DNA of 64,000 bases from Mycolicibacterium phlei (GTDB taxonomy: Bacteria; Actinomycetota; Actinomycetes; Mycobacteriales; Mycobacteriaceae): positions 1,550,001-1,614,000 of the forward strand of contig NZ_CP014475.1 in assembly GCF_001583415.1 (NCBI RefSeq), in the 5' to 3' direction. Of the stretch, positions 36,917 to 44,668 are shown one piece after another. The notes under the pieces are model-generated. The model searched no databases, was not told the origin of the DNA, and saw nothing but the letters and a program-made list of their open reading frames with translations. The translations under genes were made by a program, and so were the position numbers. Within the stretch, counting starts at the first letter, position 1, and every line of letters begins with the position of its first letter.

Positions 36917-37163
36917 AATGCCAGCATAACGCTACCGTTGGTGGTCAATTCCCCGGCGAATCGGAAAAGTTCCGCATCGAAAGCGCGTTGAGTGCGCATA
37001 ATCCGTGCTCAAGTAGCCGGTTCAGCGCGGAATCCGCAGGGCTTACCACTGGTGGGCATGTCGCCGAGATAAGTCCGTGAATTAGTAAAGCCATCTCAGC
37101 AAATGATCTTGATTCGTCCCGCAACTGCGCCGGGGTTGTCATTTCATTGCGACTCGAAATAGA

Positions 37164-37175
37164 TACAACTGTTCA
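37164..37175. promoter_or_regulatory. Degenerate FabR/DesT-like half-palindrome
   Basis: TACAACTGTTCA reproduces the TACA-NN-TGTTCA core of the operators at 27490 and 42282, with outer positions lost. It corresponds to the block at 42209-42221 in the other 5' region. It may be a weak site or a relic of the duplication. Confidence 0.3.
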
Positions 37176-37200
37176 GCGAATCTCAGGGGGTCAACGGTGG

Positions 37201-37237
37201 CCGGGGATGCGTCGATCCGACGATCGCGCATCCCCGG
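37201..37237 (-). terminator. Probable terminator of giant gene 2
   Basis: A perfect 11-bp inverted repeat (CCGGGGATGCG at 37201-37211 and its complement at 37227-37237) with a 15-nt loop lies 73 bp beyond the giant gene 2 stop codon. It has no T-run, as is common in mycobacteria. It also interrupts the homology with the 42.2-kb region, so it may have formed after the duplication. Confidence 0.6.
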
Positions 37238-37254
37238 TGTGCACACGTTCACTG
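37236..37254. promoter_or_regulatory. FabR/DesT-like palindrome, duplicate of the desaturase-operon site
   Basis: GGTGTGCACACGTTCACTG matches the site at 42282-42300 in 16 of 19 positions. It lies about 440 bp upstream of giant gene 1 and just beyond the giant gene 2 end. It keeps the GTTCACT half but loses part of the core TGT. It is either a functional distal site or a remnant of the duplicated control region. Confidence 0.4.
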
Positions 37255-37309
37255 AGATTTCGATACCGGCCGGCACGGTACTGACCAGTGCCGATGCCGA
37301 ATCGGGCGC

Positions 37310-40300
37310 TCAGAAGTCCCGGTCGTTGCCGCCGGACTCGATGACCGGGGCGGGGGTCAGCGGATTGCCCGCGAGATCGGTGATGCCCTCCGCCGGCGTC
37401 CACGTCAGCTTGCTCCAGCCCAGGCCGTACGCACGGACGACACCCGTGAACTCCGACTGGTACGTGCCGATGGTGATCGTCAGCGTGTTGCCGGCCAGGG
37501 TCATCGTCGACGGGTCGCCGGTCGCGCCGAAGGTGACGTACTCGCCGTTGCCACCGGTCACGTAGTCCGCCCGACCCAGGTCGATCCGGCCGAAGGGCAG
37601 CAGCTCCTGGTTGGCCGCGTCGTACACCACCAGGCTGTCGTACCCGTTCTCGGTGGGGAAGCCGAGGACCGTGGCGTCATACGCCCGGACCACCACGTTG
37701 GCGGGGGCGGTGCCGTCCCAGCCGGCCAGGATCGAGCTCGGGTCGATCGGCTCGCTGAACGTGAACACGATCTGATCGCCCTTGCTGATCAGGCCCTCGC
37801 TGGACAGCCCCGAGTCGCGCACGCCGCTGTCGATCGTCTGCACGTCGATCGCCACCGGGGCGATGTTGTCCACGACGGTGATGCTGACGGTGGCGATGTT
37901 GCCGGTCGTGGTGCCGTCGCTGAGCTGGTAGGTGAAACTGTCCGTCCCGCTGAAGCCGGCCGTCGGGGTGTAGGTGAACGACCCGTCCTTGTTCAAAGTC
38001 ACGGTGCCGCTGGCGGGCCCGTTGACCAGCGTGGCGGTGATCGCGTCACCGTCGACGTCGAAGTCGTTGCCGACCACGCCGGGGCCGGAGACCGTCAGCG
38101 TCTGACCCTGGTTCACCGAGTACGCGTCGTCGCTGGCCACCGGTGCGTCGTTGACCGCCGTGATCGTGATCGTGACGGTCGCGGTGTTGCTGGTCGCGCC
38201 GTCGCTGTCGGTGATCGTATAGGTGAAGGTGTCGGTGCCGTTCACGTCCGCCGCCGGCGTGTAGGTGAATTCGCCTGTGGCCGTGTTGAGATCGAGGGTG
38301 CCCTTGGTGGGTCCGGTCACGACGGTCATCGACGCGATGGTCGTCTTGCCGTCGACGTCGGTGTCGTTGGTCAGCACGTTGCCCTGCACGGCGGTGTCCT
38401 CGTTGGTGGTGACGGTGTCATCGCCGGCCACCGGTGCGTCGTTGACGGCCGTCACCGTGATCGTCACCGTCGCGACGTCGCTCGTGAGCGTGCCGTCGGA
38501 GACGGTGTAGCTGAAGCTGTCGGTGCCGGTGTAGTCGGTGTTCGGGGTGTAGGTGTAACTGCCGTCCGCCTGCAGGTGCAGCGTGCCGTTGTTCGGCTCG
38601 GTGTGCACCGTCGTGGTCAGGGTGTCGCCGTCGGCGTCGGTGACGTGGTTGAGGACGTTACCGCTGTGGGTGGTGTCCTCGGTAATCTTCACGGAGCCGT
38701 CGACGGTCACCGGCGCGTCGTTGACCGGGGTGACGGTGATGGTGACCGTGCCGAGCCTGGTGGTGGTGCCGCCGTCGCTGACCCGGTACACGAAAATGTC
38801 GGTGCCGTTGAAGTTCTCGTCCGGCGTGTAGGTGAAGGTGCCGTCCGCGTTGAAGTCCAGCTTGCCGTGCGTCGGTGCACCCACCAGCGACGTGGTGAGC
38901 GTGTCGCCGTCGATGTCGGTGTCGTTGGTCAGCACGTCGCCGGTCAGCTGGGTGCCCTCGTCGGTCGTGTACGAGTCGTCGGTGGCCACCGGCGCGTCGT
39001 TGACCGGCGTGACGTTGATGGTCACCGTCGCGAGGTTGCTCGTCGCGTTCTTCGCGTCGGTCACCGAGTAGACGAAGCTGTCGGTGCCGTTGTAGTCCGC
39101 CTCGGGTGTGTAGGTGAACGTGCCGTCGGCGTTGAGCTTCAGCGAGCCGTGTGTCGGCCCGGAAACCACTGCGGCGCTGAGATCGTCGTTGTCGGGGTCG
39201 AAGTCGTTGGTCAGCACGTTGTCGGTGAGGGCGCTGTCCTCGCCGATCGTGTACTCGTCGTTGACCGCGACCGGGGCGTCGTTGACGGCGGTCACGGAGA
39301 TGGTCACCACGGCGGTGTCGCCGAGGCGGCCGTCGCCGGCGGCGTAGGTGAAGCTGTCGGTGCCGTTGTAGTCCGCCTCGGGCGTGTAGGTGAACGTGCC
39401 GTCGGCGTTGAGCGTCAGCGAGCCGTGGCTCGGACCCGAAACCACCTCGGCGGTAAGCCGATCGCCGTCGGTGTCGGTGTCGTTGTCCAGGACGTTGCCG
39501 GTCAGCTGGGTGCCCTCGCCGACGGTGTAGTCGTCGTCCTTGGCCACCGGGGCGTCGTTGACCGGGGTCACCACGATGGTGACCAGGGCGGTGTTGCTGG
39601 TCAGCTCGCCGTCGGAGGTCTGGTAGGTGAAGCTGTCGGTGCCGCTGAAGTCGGCGTCGGGCACGTAGGTGAAGCTGCCGTCGCCGTTGAGCGTGAGCGC
39701 ACCGTTCGCCGGGCCCGTCACCAGCGTCGCGGTGACCGTGTCACCGTCGACCTCGCGGTCGTTGGCCAGGACCGAGTCGTGCAGCGAGCCGTCCTCGGCC
39801 ACCGTGAACGTGTCGTTGTCAGCGACCGGCGCGTCGTTGACCGGGGTGATCTCGAAGGTGATCGTCGCGACGTCGCTGACCGCGGTGCCGTCGGACACGG
39901 CGTAGCTGAATGTGTCGGTGCCGTAGTAGTTCTCGTTCGGCGTGTAGGTGAAGCTGCCGTCGTCGTTGAGGGTGAGGGTGCCGTGGCTGGGCCCGCTGAC
40001 CAGTGACGCGGTGAGCGTGTCGGCGTCGGCGTCGGTGTCGTTGGCCAGCACCTTGCCGGTGAGCGTGCCGTCCTCGGCGACGGTGAAGCGGTCGTCGTTG
40101 GCGACCGGCGCGTCGTTGACCGGGTTGACGGTGATCGTGACGGTGCTGTCCGCGGTGCCGCCCTGCCCATCGGAGACGGTGTAGGTGAACGTGTCCTCGC
40201 CGTGGTAGTCGGCGTGCGGGGTGTAGGTGAACGAGCCGTCGGCGTTGAGTTCGACATCGCCGTGCGCGGCGGGGGTGTCGAGCACCGCGGTGACGGCGTC

Positions 40301-41872
40301 ACCGTCGGGGTCGCGGTCGTTGGTCAGCACGTTGCCGGTGACGGCCGTGTCCTCGCTGGTGGTGTACGCGTCGTCGACGCCGACCGGTGCGCGGTTGACC
40401 GGCGTGATGACGATGTCCACCCGGCCGGTGCTGCTGAGTTCGCCGTTGAACGCCGTGTAGACGAAGCTGTCCATGCCGTGATACTCGGGATCGGGCTCGT
40501 AGGTGAACGAACCGTCCACCGAGAACGCCAGTTTCCCGTAGCGCGGCCCGGTGACCAGTGCGGCGGTGAGGGTTTCGCCGTCCAGGGCGCTGTCGTTGGC
40601 CAGCACGTTGCCGACGATGGTCTTGCCCTGCTCGGCCACGAAGCGGTCGTCCGCGGTGACCGGGGGCTGGGCCGCGGAGACCACGGTGATGGTGATCTTC
40701 GCCGAGTCGGTGTGGCCCCAGTGCGGGCGCAGGAAGCCGAGCAGGCCGTGCAGGTGCGGTCGGGTCTGCGCATCGCTCACGGTGAGCCGGAACTCGTCGG
40801 TGCCGGTGAAGCCGGGGTCGGGGGTGTAGGTGAAGGTGCCGGTGGCCTGGTCGACGGTGACCGAGCCGTGCGTCGGCCCGCCGGCGACACCCTGCGTCGG
40901 CACGTAGTACTTCAGGCTCTCGCCGTCGAAGTCGTGCACGTGGAAGGAGATCGGGTCGCTTTCCTCGCCGGGCTTGAGCACCAGGGTGATCTCCTGGTTG
41001 ACGGCCAGGGGAGTGCGGTTGAAGAAGGTGCGCTGGACCTCGCGGCGGACGAACTCCAGCATCGCCCACAGCAGCGGCGGCTGAGCCGGAGCCGACGGGG
41101 TGCCGAAGATCGGGGTCAGCAGGGCGGCGACGACGGTGTGCGCGAGGTCGACGACGGCCTTGGGTGCGGCCAGCACCGCCTGCAGCGGGTTGACCGCGGT
41201 CGCCGACGCGAACGTCGGCGGGGCGATCGTGGCGTGGTGGGCCACCTGGTTCAGCGTGACGTCCTCGACGCCGACGGACGTGGCACCGGCCCGGCCGACC
41301 GACTGCAGAGTCGAGTCGATGACGGTCGTGTCGCTGGCCGCCGGGGTGAATGTGTCGTGCTGCGAACCGATTTCGGCGGCGGGACGGTCCTTGTCGCTGC
41401 GTGCCGGTGTCGCGTCGGTCTGCTCGGTGGGGGCCGACTCGGCGTCGTCGGCGGGGGTCGTTTCCGGCTCACTGGCGGGCTCGGATGCGGTGGTGTCCTC
41501 GCCGGCGGATTCGTCGTCGTCTGCCGGTAGTTCATCGGCGTCGGTGACCTGATCGGTGTCGTCGTCGGAGTCGATGCGCCCACCGGAACTGCTGACCTGC
41601 ATGCCGCCGGTGCCGGGGTCGTCGGAGGCGGAGTCGGTGTCCGCGTAGGCGACGGCCAGGCCGTGGTGGCCGGTGCCGACCACGACGCCGATGCCGAGCG
41701 CCACGGCCAGTGCGCCGACCCGGCCGATGTAGCGCGAGTAGTGCGCCGCGGTGGCCGGCTCGAGGCTGGTCGCCGCGTGGTCCTCGGCGCGCAGGGTGAA
41801 GTGCGGGTAGATCGCCTGTGGGCTCGTCGTGCGGGGGTTCCTCCGATGACGTCCCCTGTTCATTCCAGCCAT
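37310..41872 (-). CDS. Giant secreted cadherin/VCBS-like repeat protein 2 (about 1520 aa)
   Basis: This shorter paralogue of giant protein 1 has the same plan: extended signal region (1-77, cleavage near AYA), acidic linker, the conserved LEFVRREVQRTFFN segment, a divergent first unit, 10 tandem cadherin/VCBS-like repeats and the SEPIDPSSILAGWDG domain ending NDRDF. The N-terminal 300 or so residues are very similar to protein 1, with long near-identical DNA runs (35470-35650 against 40690-40870). ATG 41872 is preferred over 41926 because GGGGAG lies 7 bp upstream and the peptide then aligns with protein 1. It is divergent from the reductase gene. Confidence 0.87.
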   Translation of the reverse strand: MAGMNRGRHRRNPRTTSPQAIYPHFTLRAEDHAATSLEPATAAHYSRYIGRVGALAVALGIGVVVGTGHHGLAVAYADTDSASDDPGTGGMQVSSSGGRIDSDDDTDQVTDADELPADDDESAGEDTTASEPASEPETTPADDAESAPTEQTDATPARSDKDRPAAEIGSQHDTFTPAASDTTVIDSTLQSVGRAGATSVGVEDVTLNQVAHHATIAPPTFASATAVNPLQAVLAAPKAVVDLAHTVVAALLTPIFGTPSAPAQPPLLWAMLEFVRREVQRTFFNRTPLAVNQEITLVLKPGEESDPISFHVHDFDGESLKYYVPTQGVAGGPTHGSVTVDQATGTFTYTPDPGFTGTDEFRLTVSDAQTRPHLHGLLGFLRPHWGHTDSAKITITVVSAAQPPVTADDRFVAEQGKTIVGNVLANDSALDGETLTAALVTGPRYGKLAFSVDGSFTYEPDPEYHGMDSFVYTAFNGELSSTGRVDIVITPVNRAPVGVDDAYTTSEDTAVTGNVLTNDRDPDGDAVTAVLDTPAAHGDVELNADGSFTYTPHADYHGEDTFTYTVSDGQGGTADSTVTITVNPVNDAPVANDDRFTVAEDGTLTGKVLANDTDADADTLTASLVSGPSHGTLTLNDDGSFTYTPNENYYGTDTFSYAVSDGTAVSDVATITFEITPVNDAPVADNDTFTVAEDGSLHDSVLANDREVDGDTVTATLVTGPANGALTLNGDGSFTYVPDADFSGTDSFTYQTSDGELTSNTALVTIVVTPVNDAPVAKDDDYTVGEGTQLTGNVLDNDTDTDGDRLTAEVVSGPSHGSLTLNADGTFTYTPEADYNGTDSFTYAAGDGRLGDTAVVTISVTAVNDAPVAVNDEYTIGEDSALTDNVLTNDFDPDNDDLSAAVVSGPTHGSLKLNADGTFTYTPEADYNGTDSFVYSVTDAKNATSNLATVTINVTPVNDAPVATDDSYTTDEGTQLTGDVLTNDTDIDGDTLTTSLVGAPTHGKLDFNADGTFTYTPDENFNGTDIFVYRVSDGGTTTRLGTVTITVTPVNDAPVTVDGSVKITEDTTHSGNVLNHVTDADGDTLTTTVHTEPNNGTLHLQADGSYTYTPNTDYTGTDSFSYTVSDGTLTSDVATVTITVTAVNDAPVAGDDTVTTNEDTAVQGNVLTNDTDVDGKTTIASMTVVTGPTKGTLDLNTATGEFTYTPAADVNGTDTFTYTITDSDGATSNTATVTITITAVNDAPVASDDAYSVNQGQTLTVSGPGVVGNDFDVDGDAITATLVNGPASGTVTLNKDGSFTYTPTAGFSGTDSFTYQLSDGTTTGNIATVSITVVDNIAPVAIDVQTIDSGVRDSGLSSEGLISKGDQIVFTFSEPIDPSSILAGWDGTAPANVVVRAYDATVLGFPTENGYDSLVVYDAANQELLPFGRIDLGRADYVTGGNGEYVTFGATGDPSTMTLAGNTLTITIGTYQSEFTGVVRAYGLGWSKLTWTPAEGITDLAGNPLTPAPVIESGGNDRDF
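37856..40643 (-). repeat. 10 tandem cadherin/VCBS-like repeats in giant gene 2 (approximate limits)
   Basis: Ten units of about 92-98 codons run from the FVAEQGKT unit near 40643 to the unit ending DNIAPVAI near 37856. First, second and last units pair best with the first, second and last units of giant gene 1. The size difference between the two genes is therefore mainly internal gain or loss of repeats. Confidence 0.8.
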
Positions 41873-42290
41873 GTCGTTCTCCCCGCGGTCAGGCGCCTCA
41901 GAGCGAAGTCGACCGCACTGATTCACGCCCCGATGCGCAGGTGACGCCTCAAGGGGCGGGCGCTCAGCTAATTTAACGAACTAGAACAATTGGTTAACCA
42001 TAAGTCAACTTATGGAAATAACGTCCGACGGCGTGATTCGCATCTCGTTTCTGCAGGCGGGAAGTACTTCGGATTTCGCGTGAATAGCGCTTGAGTCACT
42101 ACGAATTACGAATCTCGCCGACAAACCTGCAGTACTTGCATGTGCAAGAAATACCGGAATCCAGCAAATGATCCTGATGCGCGCCGGGGCGGTGTTCACG
42201 CAATTGAAACAAGTGTTCACTGAATGTGAGGGCGCCCACAAACCGGATAAACCCATTGATCGGGCCCTCGCCGTCGTGCACGGTGTACAT
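41873..42290. other. 418-bp divergent control region, giant gene 2 / reductase-desaturase operon
   Basis: The region holds the promoters of two divergent transcription units. It contains the shared TCAGCTAATTTAAC block (41964-41977), two perfect palindromes (41991-42015) and several GTTCAC half-sites at 42194, 42215 and 42294. The small open frames within it are not supported. It is the better preserved partner of the duplicated 36.9-37.3 kb region. Confidence 0.65.
41991..42015. promoter_or_regulatory. Double palindrome over a possible giant gene 2 -35 element
   Basis: TGGTTAACCA (41991-42000) is a perfect 10-bp palindrome. It overlaps CCATAAG-TCAA-CTTATGG (41998-42015), a perfect 7-bp inverted repeat. 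The centre of the second reads TTGACT on the minus strand, a usable -35 element for giant gene 2. Neither palindrome is conserved in the giant gene 1 copy. Confidence 0.4.
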
Positions 42291-42300
42291 ATGTTCACTG
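42282..42300. promoter_or_regulatory. Candidate FabR/DesT-like operator at the reductase-desaturase operon
   Basis: GGTGTACATATGTTCACTG shares 14 of 17 positions with the TetR-gene site at 27490 (GYGTACA-NN-TGTTCACT). It overlaps the presumed ATG at 42291, so the message is either leaderless or starts further downstream. A weaker copy, ACAAGTGTTCACT, lies at 42209-42221. Confidence 0.6.
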
Positions 42301-43361
42301 GAAATTCCACTGGAACGTTGGCCCGGCGGGTGCTCCGGTCACCGCTGATCGACCTGCTCACCGGGCCGCACGGAGTGGACCGCTACACCGAGCTCGTCGC
42401 CCCGACCTGGACCGACGCCGAGGCCCGCGCCCAGGTCGTCGCCGTCACGCGGCCGACGCCGCGCGCCGTCACCCTGACCCTGCGCCCCAACCGTGCGTTC
42501 ACCGGCTTCCGGGCAGGTCAGCACGTCAACCTCGCCGTCGAGATCGACGGTCGGCGCCGTGTCCGCCCCTACTCACCGGCCTGCGCGGAGAACGCCGGCC
42601 ACCTCGAGCTGACCATCGGCCGCCACGACGGCGGGCTGGTCTCCACCTACCTCTACGAGCACGCCAGCCCCGGCATGGTCGTCGGCCTGAGCGACGCCGC
42701 CGGCGACTTCGTGCTGCCGGCCGAACGCCCCCACCGGATCCTGTTCATCTCCGGCGGCAGCGGCATCACCCCGGTGATGTCGATGCTGCGCACCCTGCGA
42801 GCCGAGCGCTTCGCGGGCGAGATCGCGTTCCTGCACTACGCGCGCGGCGCCGACGAGGCCTGCTACCGCGCCGAGCTGGCCGCGATGACCGGGGTGCGGG
42901 TGCTGCACGGCTACACCCGCGCGACCGACGGCTCCGACCTCGACGGCCGCTTCGGCCCCGCACATCTGGCCAAGGCGATGCCCGACCTCGACAGCGACAC
43001 CGCGGTCTACGTGTGCGGCCCCGCCGAACTCGTCGACGCCGTGAAGACGCACTGCCCGCAGGCCCGTTCGGAAAGCTTTGTGCCACCCCGGTTGACGACC
43101 GTCGCATCGGGCGGCGCGGTTCGCTTCACCAAGTCCGGGACGACGGTCACCGACGACGGCCGCCCCCTGCTGGAGCAGGCCGAGGCCGCCGGGCTGACCC
43201 CCGAGAGCGGATGCCGGATGGGCATCTGCCACAGCTGCACCCGCCGCAAGACCCACGGCGTGGTGAAGAACCTGATCACCGGAGCGGTGTCGGGTCCCGA
43301 CGCCGAGGACGTGCAGATCTGCGTGTCCGCGCCCGTCGGCGACGTCGACCTCCTGCTTTAA
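42291..43361 (+). CDS. Flavin/2Fe-2S oxidoreductase, electron donor to the desaturase (Rv3230c-like)
   Basis: This 356-aa reductase has an FAD domain with RPYSPA (92-97), an NAD(P) domain with GGSGITP (155-161) and YVCGP (240-244), and a C-terminal plant-type [2Fe-2S] ferredoxin with C308, C313, C316 and C344. It should pass electrons from NADPH to the desaturase encoded 38 bp downstream, as Rv3230c does for DesA3 and DesC for DesB in Pseudomonas. ATG 42291 gives an N-terminus of similar length to Rv3230c (SPLIDLLTGPHGVDRY follows). Longer frames reach 42168; GTG 42330 is a shorter option. Confidence 0.88.
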   Translation: MFTGNSTGTLARRVLRSPLIDLLTGPHGVDRYTELVAPTWTDAEARAQVVAVTRPTPRAVTLTLRPNRAFTGFRAGQHVNLAVEIDGRRRVRPYSPACAENAGHLELTIGRHDGGLVSTYLYEHASPGMVVGLSDAAGDFVLPAERPHRILFISGGSGITPVMSMLRTLRAERFAGEIAFLHYARGADEACYRAELAAMTGVRVLHGYTRATDGSDLDGRFGPAHLAKAMPDLDSDTAVYVCGPAELVDAVKTHCPQARSESFVPPRLTTVASGGAVRFTKSGTTVTDDGRPLLEQAEAAGLTPESGCRMGICHSCTRRKTHGVVKNLITGAVSGPDAEDVQICVSAPVGDVDLLL

Positions 43362-43380
43362 AGACCTGCTGCTTTAAGAC
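43352..43380 (+). repeat. Short direct repeat at the reductase stop codon
   Basis: CCTGCTTTAAAGAC and TGCTGCTTTAAGAC lie side by side over the reductase TAA and the gap before the desaturase. This looks like a small tandem duplication by replication slippage. It adds about 15 bp of spacing but does not touch the desaturase ribosome-binding site. Confidence 0.6.
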
Positions 43381-43399
43381 CTGCCCTCTAGGAGAAGAC

Positions 43400-44527
43400 A
43401 TGACTCTCACAACGACACAACCCCGGACGCTCGAGAAGACCGTCGCCGGGCACACCGTCACGCTGACCGCCGAGCAGGCCGAGGCGTTCGGCCGCGAACT
43501 CGACGCCCTCAAGGAGAGCGTCATCGCCGACCTCGGCGAGCGCGACGCCACCTACATCCGCCGAATGGTCAAGGCCCAACGGGGATTTGAGGTCGCCGGC
43601 CGGGCGCTGCTGTTCGGCGGGGTGTTCCCGCCGTTCTGGTTGGCCGGCACTGCGATGCTGGGCGTGGCGAAGATCCTCGACAACATGGAGATCGGCCACA
43701 ACGTCATGCACGGCCAGTACGACTGGATGAACGATCCGGCGCTGTCCAGCCGTGCGTTCGAGTGGGACACCGCCTGCCCGAGTGACCAGTGGCGACACTC
43801 GCACAACTACATGCACCACACCTACACCAACATCGTCGGCATGGACCGCGACGTCGGCTACGGCATCCTGCGGATCAGCAAGGACCAGCCGTGGAAGCCG
43901 TACTTCTTGGGCAACCCCGTCTACGCGTTCCTGCTGATGGTGCTGTTCCAGTACGGTGTCGCGCTGCACGATCTCGAGACCGAACGCATCCTCGCCGGCG
44001 AGGTCACGGTGGCCGAGAAACGCGAGATCCTCGAAGGCATCTGGCGCAAGACCCGACGCCAGACGCTCAAGGACTACGTGGCGTTTCCGCTGCTGGCCGG
44101 GCCGTTCGCGCCGTGGGTGCTCACCGGCAACCTGACCGCCAACCTGATCCGCAACGTGTGGTCGTACATGATCATCTTCTGCGGGCACTTTCCCGACGAC
44201 GTCCAGGAGTTCTCCGTCGAGGAGACCAAGGCCGAGACTCGCGGCCAGTGGTACTTCCGCCAGGTGCTCGGATCGGCGAACCTCACCGGTCTCTTCCCCC
44301 GTCGCTTCGCTCGCCCCGACGGGAAGCTGTTCCACATCCTGTCCGGCAACCTGTCGTTCCAGATCGAACACCACCTGTTCCCGGACATCCCGGCCCACCG
44401 GCTCGCGGAGATCTCCACGCAGGTGCGCGAGATCTGCGGCCGCTACGGCATCCCGTACAACAGCGGGTCGCTGCCGCGCCAGTTCGCGACCGTGGTGCGC
44501 AAGATCGTCCGCCTCGCCCTGCCCTGA
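43400..44527 (+). CDS. Membrane fatty acyl-CoA desaturase (DesA3-like)
   Basis: This 375-aa di-iron desaturase has the three histidine boxes GHNVMH (99-104), HSHNYMHH (133-140) and QIEHHLFPDIPAH (from 321), plus H263 in CGHFPD. Hydrophobic spans near 67-92 and 230-262 anchor it in the membrane. It would put a cis double bond into stearoyl- or palmitoyl-CoA using electrons from the preceding reductase. ATG 43400 follows AGGAG at 43390-43394. It is shorter than the M. tuberculosis DesA3 I remember (427 aa), lacking the basic C-terminal tail that has been linked to protein turnover there. Confidence 0.92.
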   Translation: MTLTTTQPRTLEKTVAGHTVTLTAEQAEAFGRELDALKESVIADLGERDATYIRRMVKAQRGFEVAGRALLFGGVFPPFWLAGTAMLGVAKILDNMEIGHNVMHGQYDWMNDPALSSRAFEWDTACPSDQWRHSHNYMHHTYTNIVGMDRDVGYGILRISKDQPWKPYFLGNPVYAFLLMVLFQYGVALHDLETERILAGEVTVAEKREILEGIWRKTRRQTLKDYVAFPLLAGPFAPWVLTGNLTANLIRNVWSYMIIFCGHFPDDVQEFSVEETKAETRGQWYFRQVLGSANLTGLFPRRFARPDGKLFHILSGNLSFQIEHHLFPDIPAHRLAEISTQVREICGRYGIPYNSGSLPRQFATVVRKIVRLALP

Positions 44528-44546
44528 GACCGGTCCTATGCCGGTG

Positions 44547-44604
44547 CCGAAACTACGGAAGATGACGGAATTCCGTGGATTTTCGTCAACAACCGTAGTT
44601 TCGG
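44547..44604 (+). terminator. Two-tier hairpin after the desaturase gene
   Basis: A 12-bp inverted repeat, CCGAAACTACGG (44547-44558) and CCGTAGTTTCGG (44593-44604), encloses a symmetrical 4x4 internal loop (AAGA/ACAA) and a second 5-bp stem, TGACG/CGTCA. A perfect palindrome ACGGAATTCCGT lies at 44565-44576 inside. Its place 20 bp after the desaturase stop suggests termination or message stabilisation. Confidence 0.6.
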
Positions 44605-44668
44605 TGTCCCGGTGCCGCGCTGAGTATTACTCTGGCCAAACTGGCGTCGCGGGTGGTATCAACCGACG

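Larger units (their letters stand above)
36795..37309. other. 515-bp 5' region of giant gene 1, a duplicate of the 5' region of giant gene 2
   Basis: No convincing gene is seen. Ordered blocks match the gap upstream of giant gene 2: TCAGCTAATTTAAC (36890 and 41964), CAGCAAATGATC (37097 and 42162), an ACAANTGTTCA block (37165 and 42209), and GGTGTNCANANGTTCACTG (37236 and 42282). The first two are 206 and 197 bp apart and the last two 71 and 73 bp apart. The middle of the region is more diverged. The giant gene and its upstream control region were therefore duplicated together. The giant gene 2 terminator also lies here. Confidence 0.75.

Noticed and set aside
42168..42290. N-terminal extension of the reductase back to ATG 42168
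   Set aside because: The extension has no counterpart in Rv3230c as I remember it and would place coding sequence over the conserved operator blocks.
42005..42361. 118-codon minus-strand ORF upstream of giant gene 2, and the 65-codon one at 36945-37142
   Set aside because: They lie in homologous duplicated control regions, yet the two predicted peptides are unrelated, so the frame is not conserved. There is no convincing ribosome-binding site.
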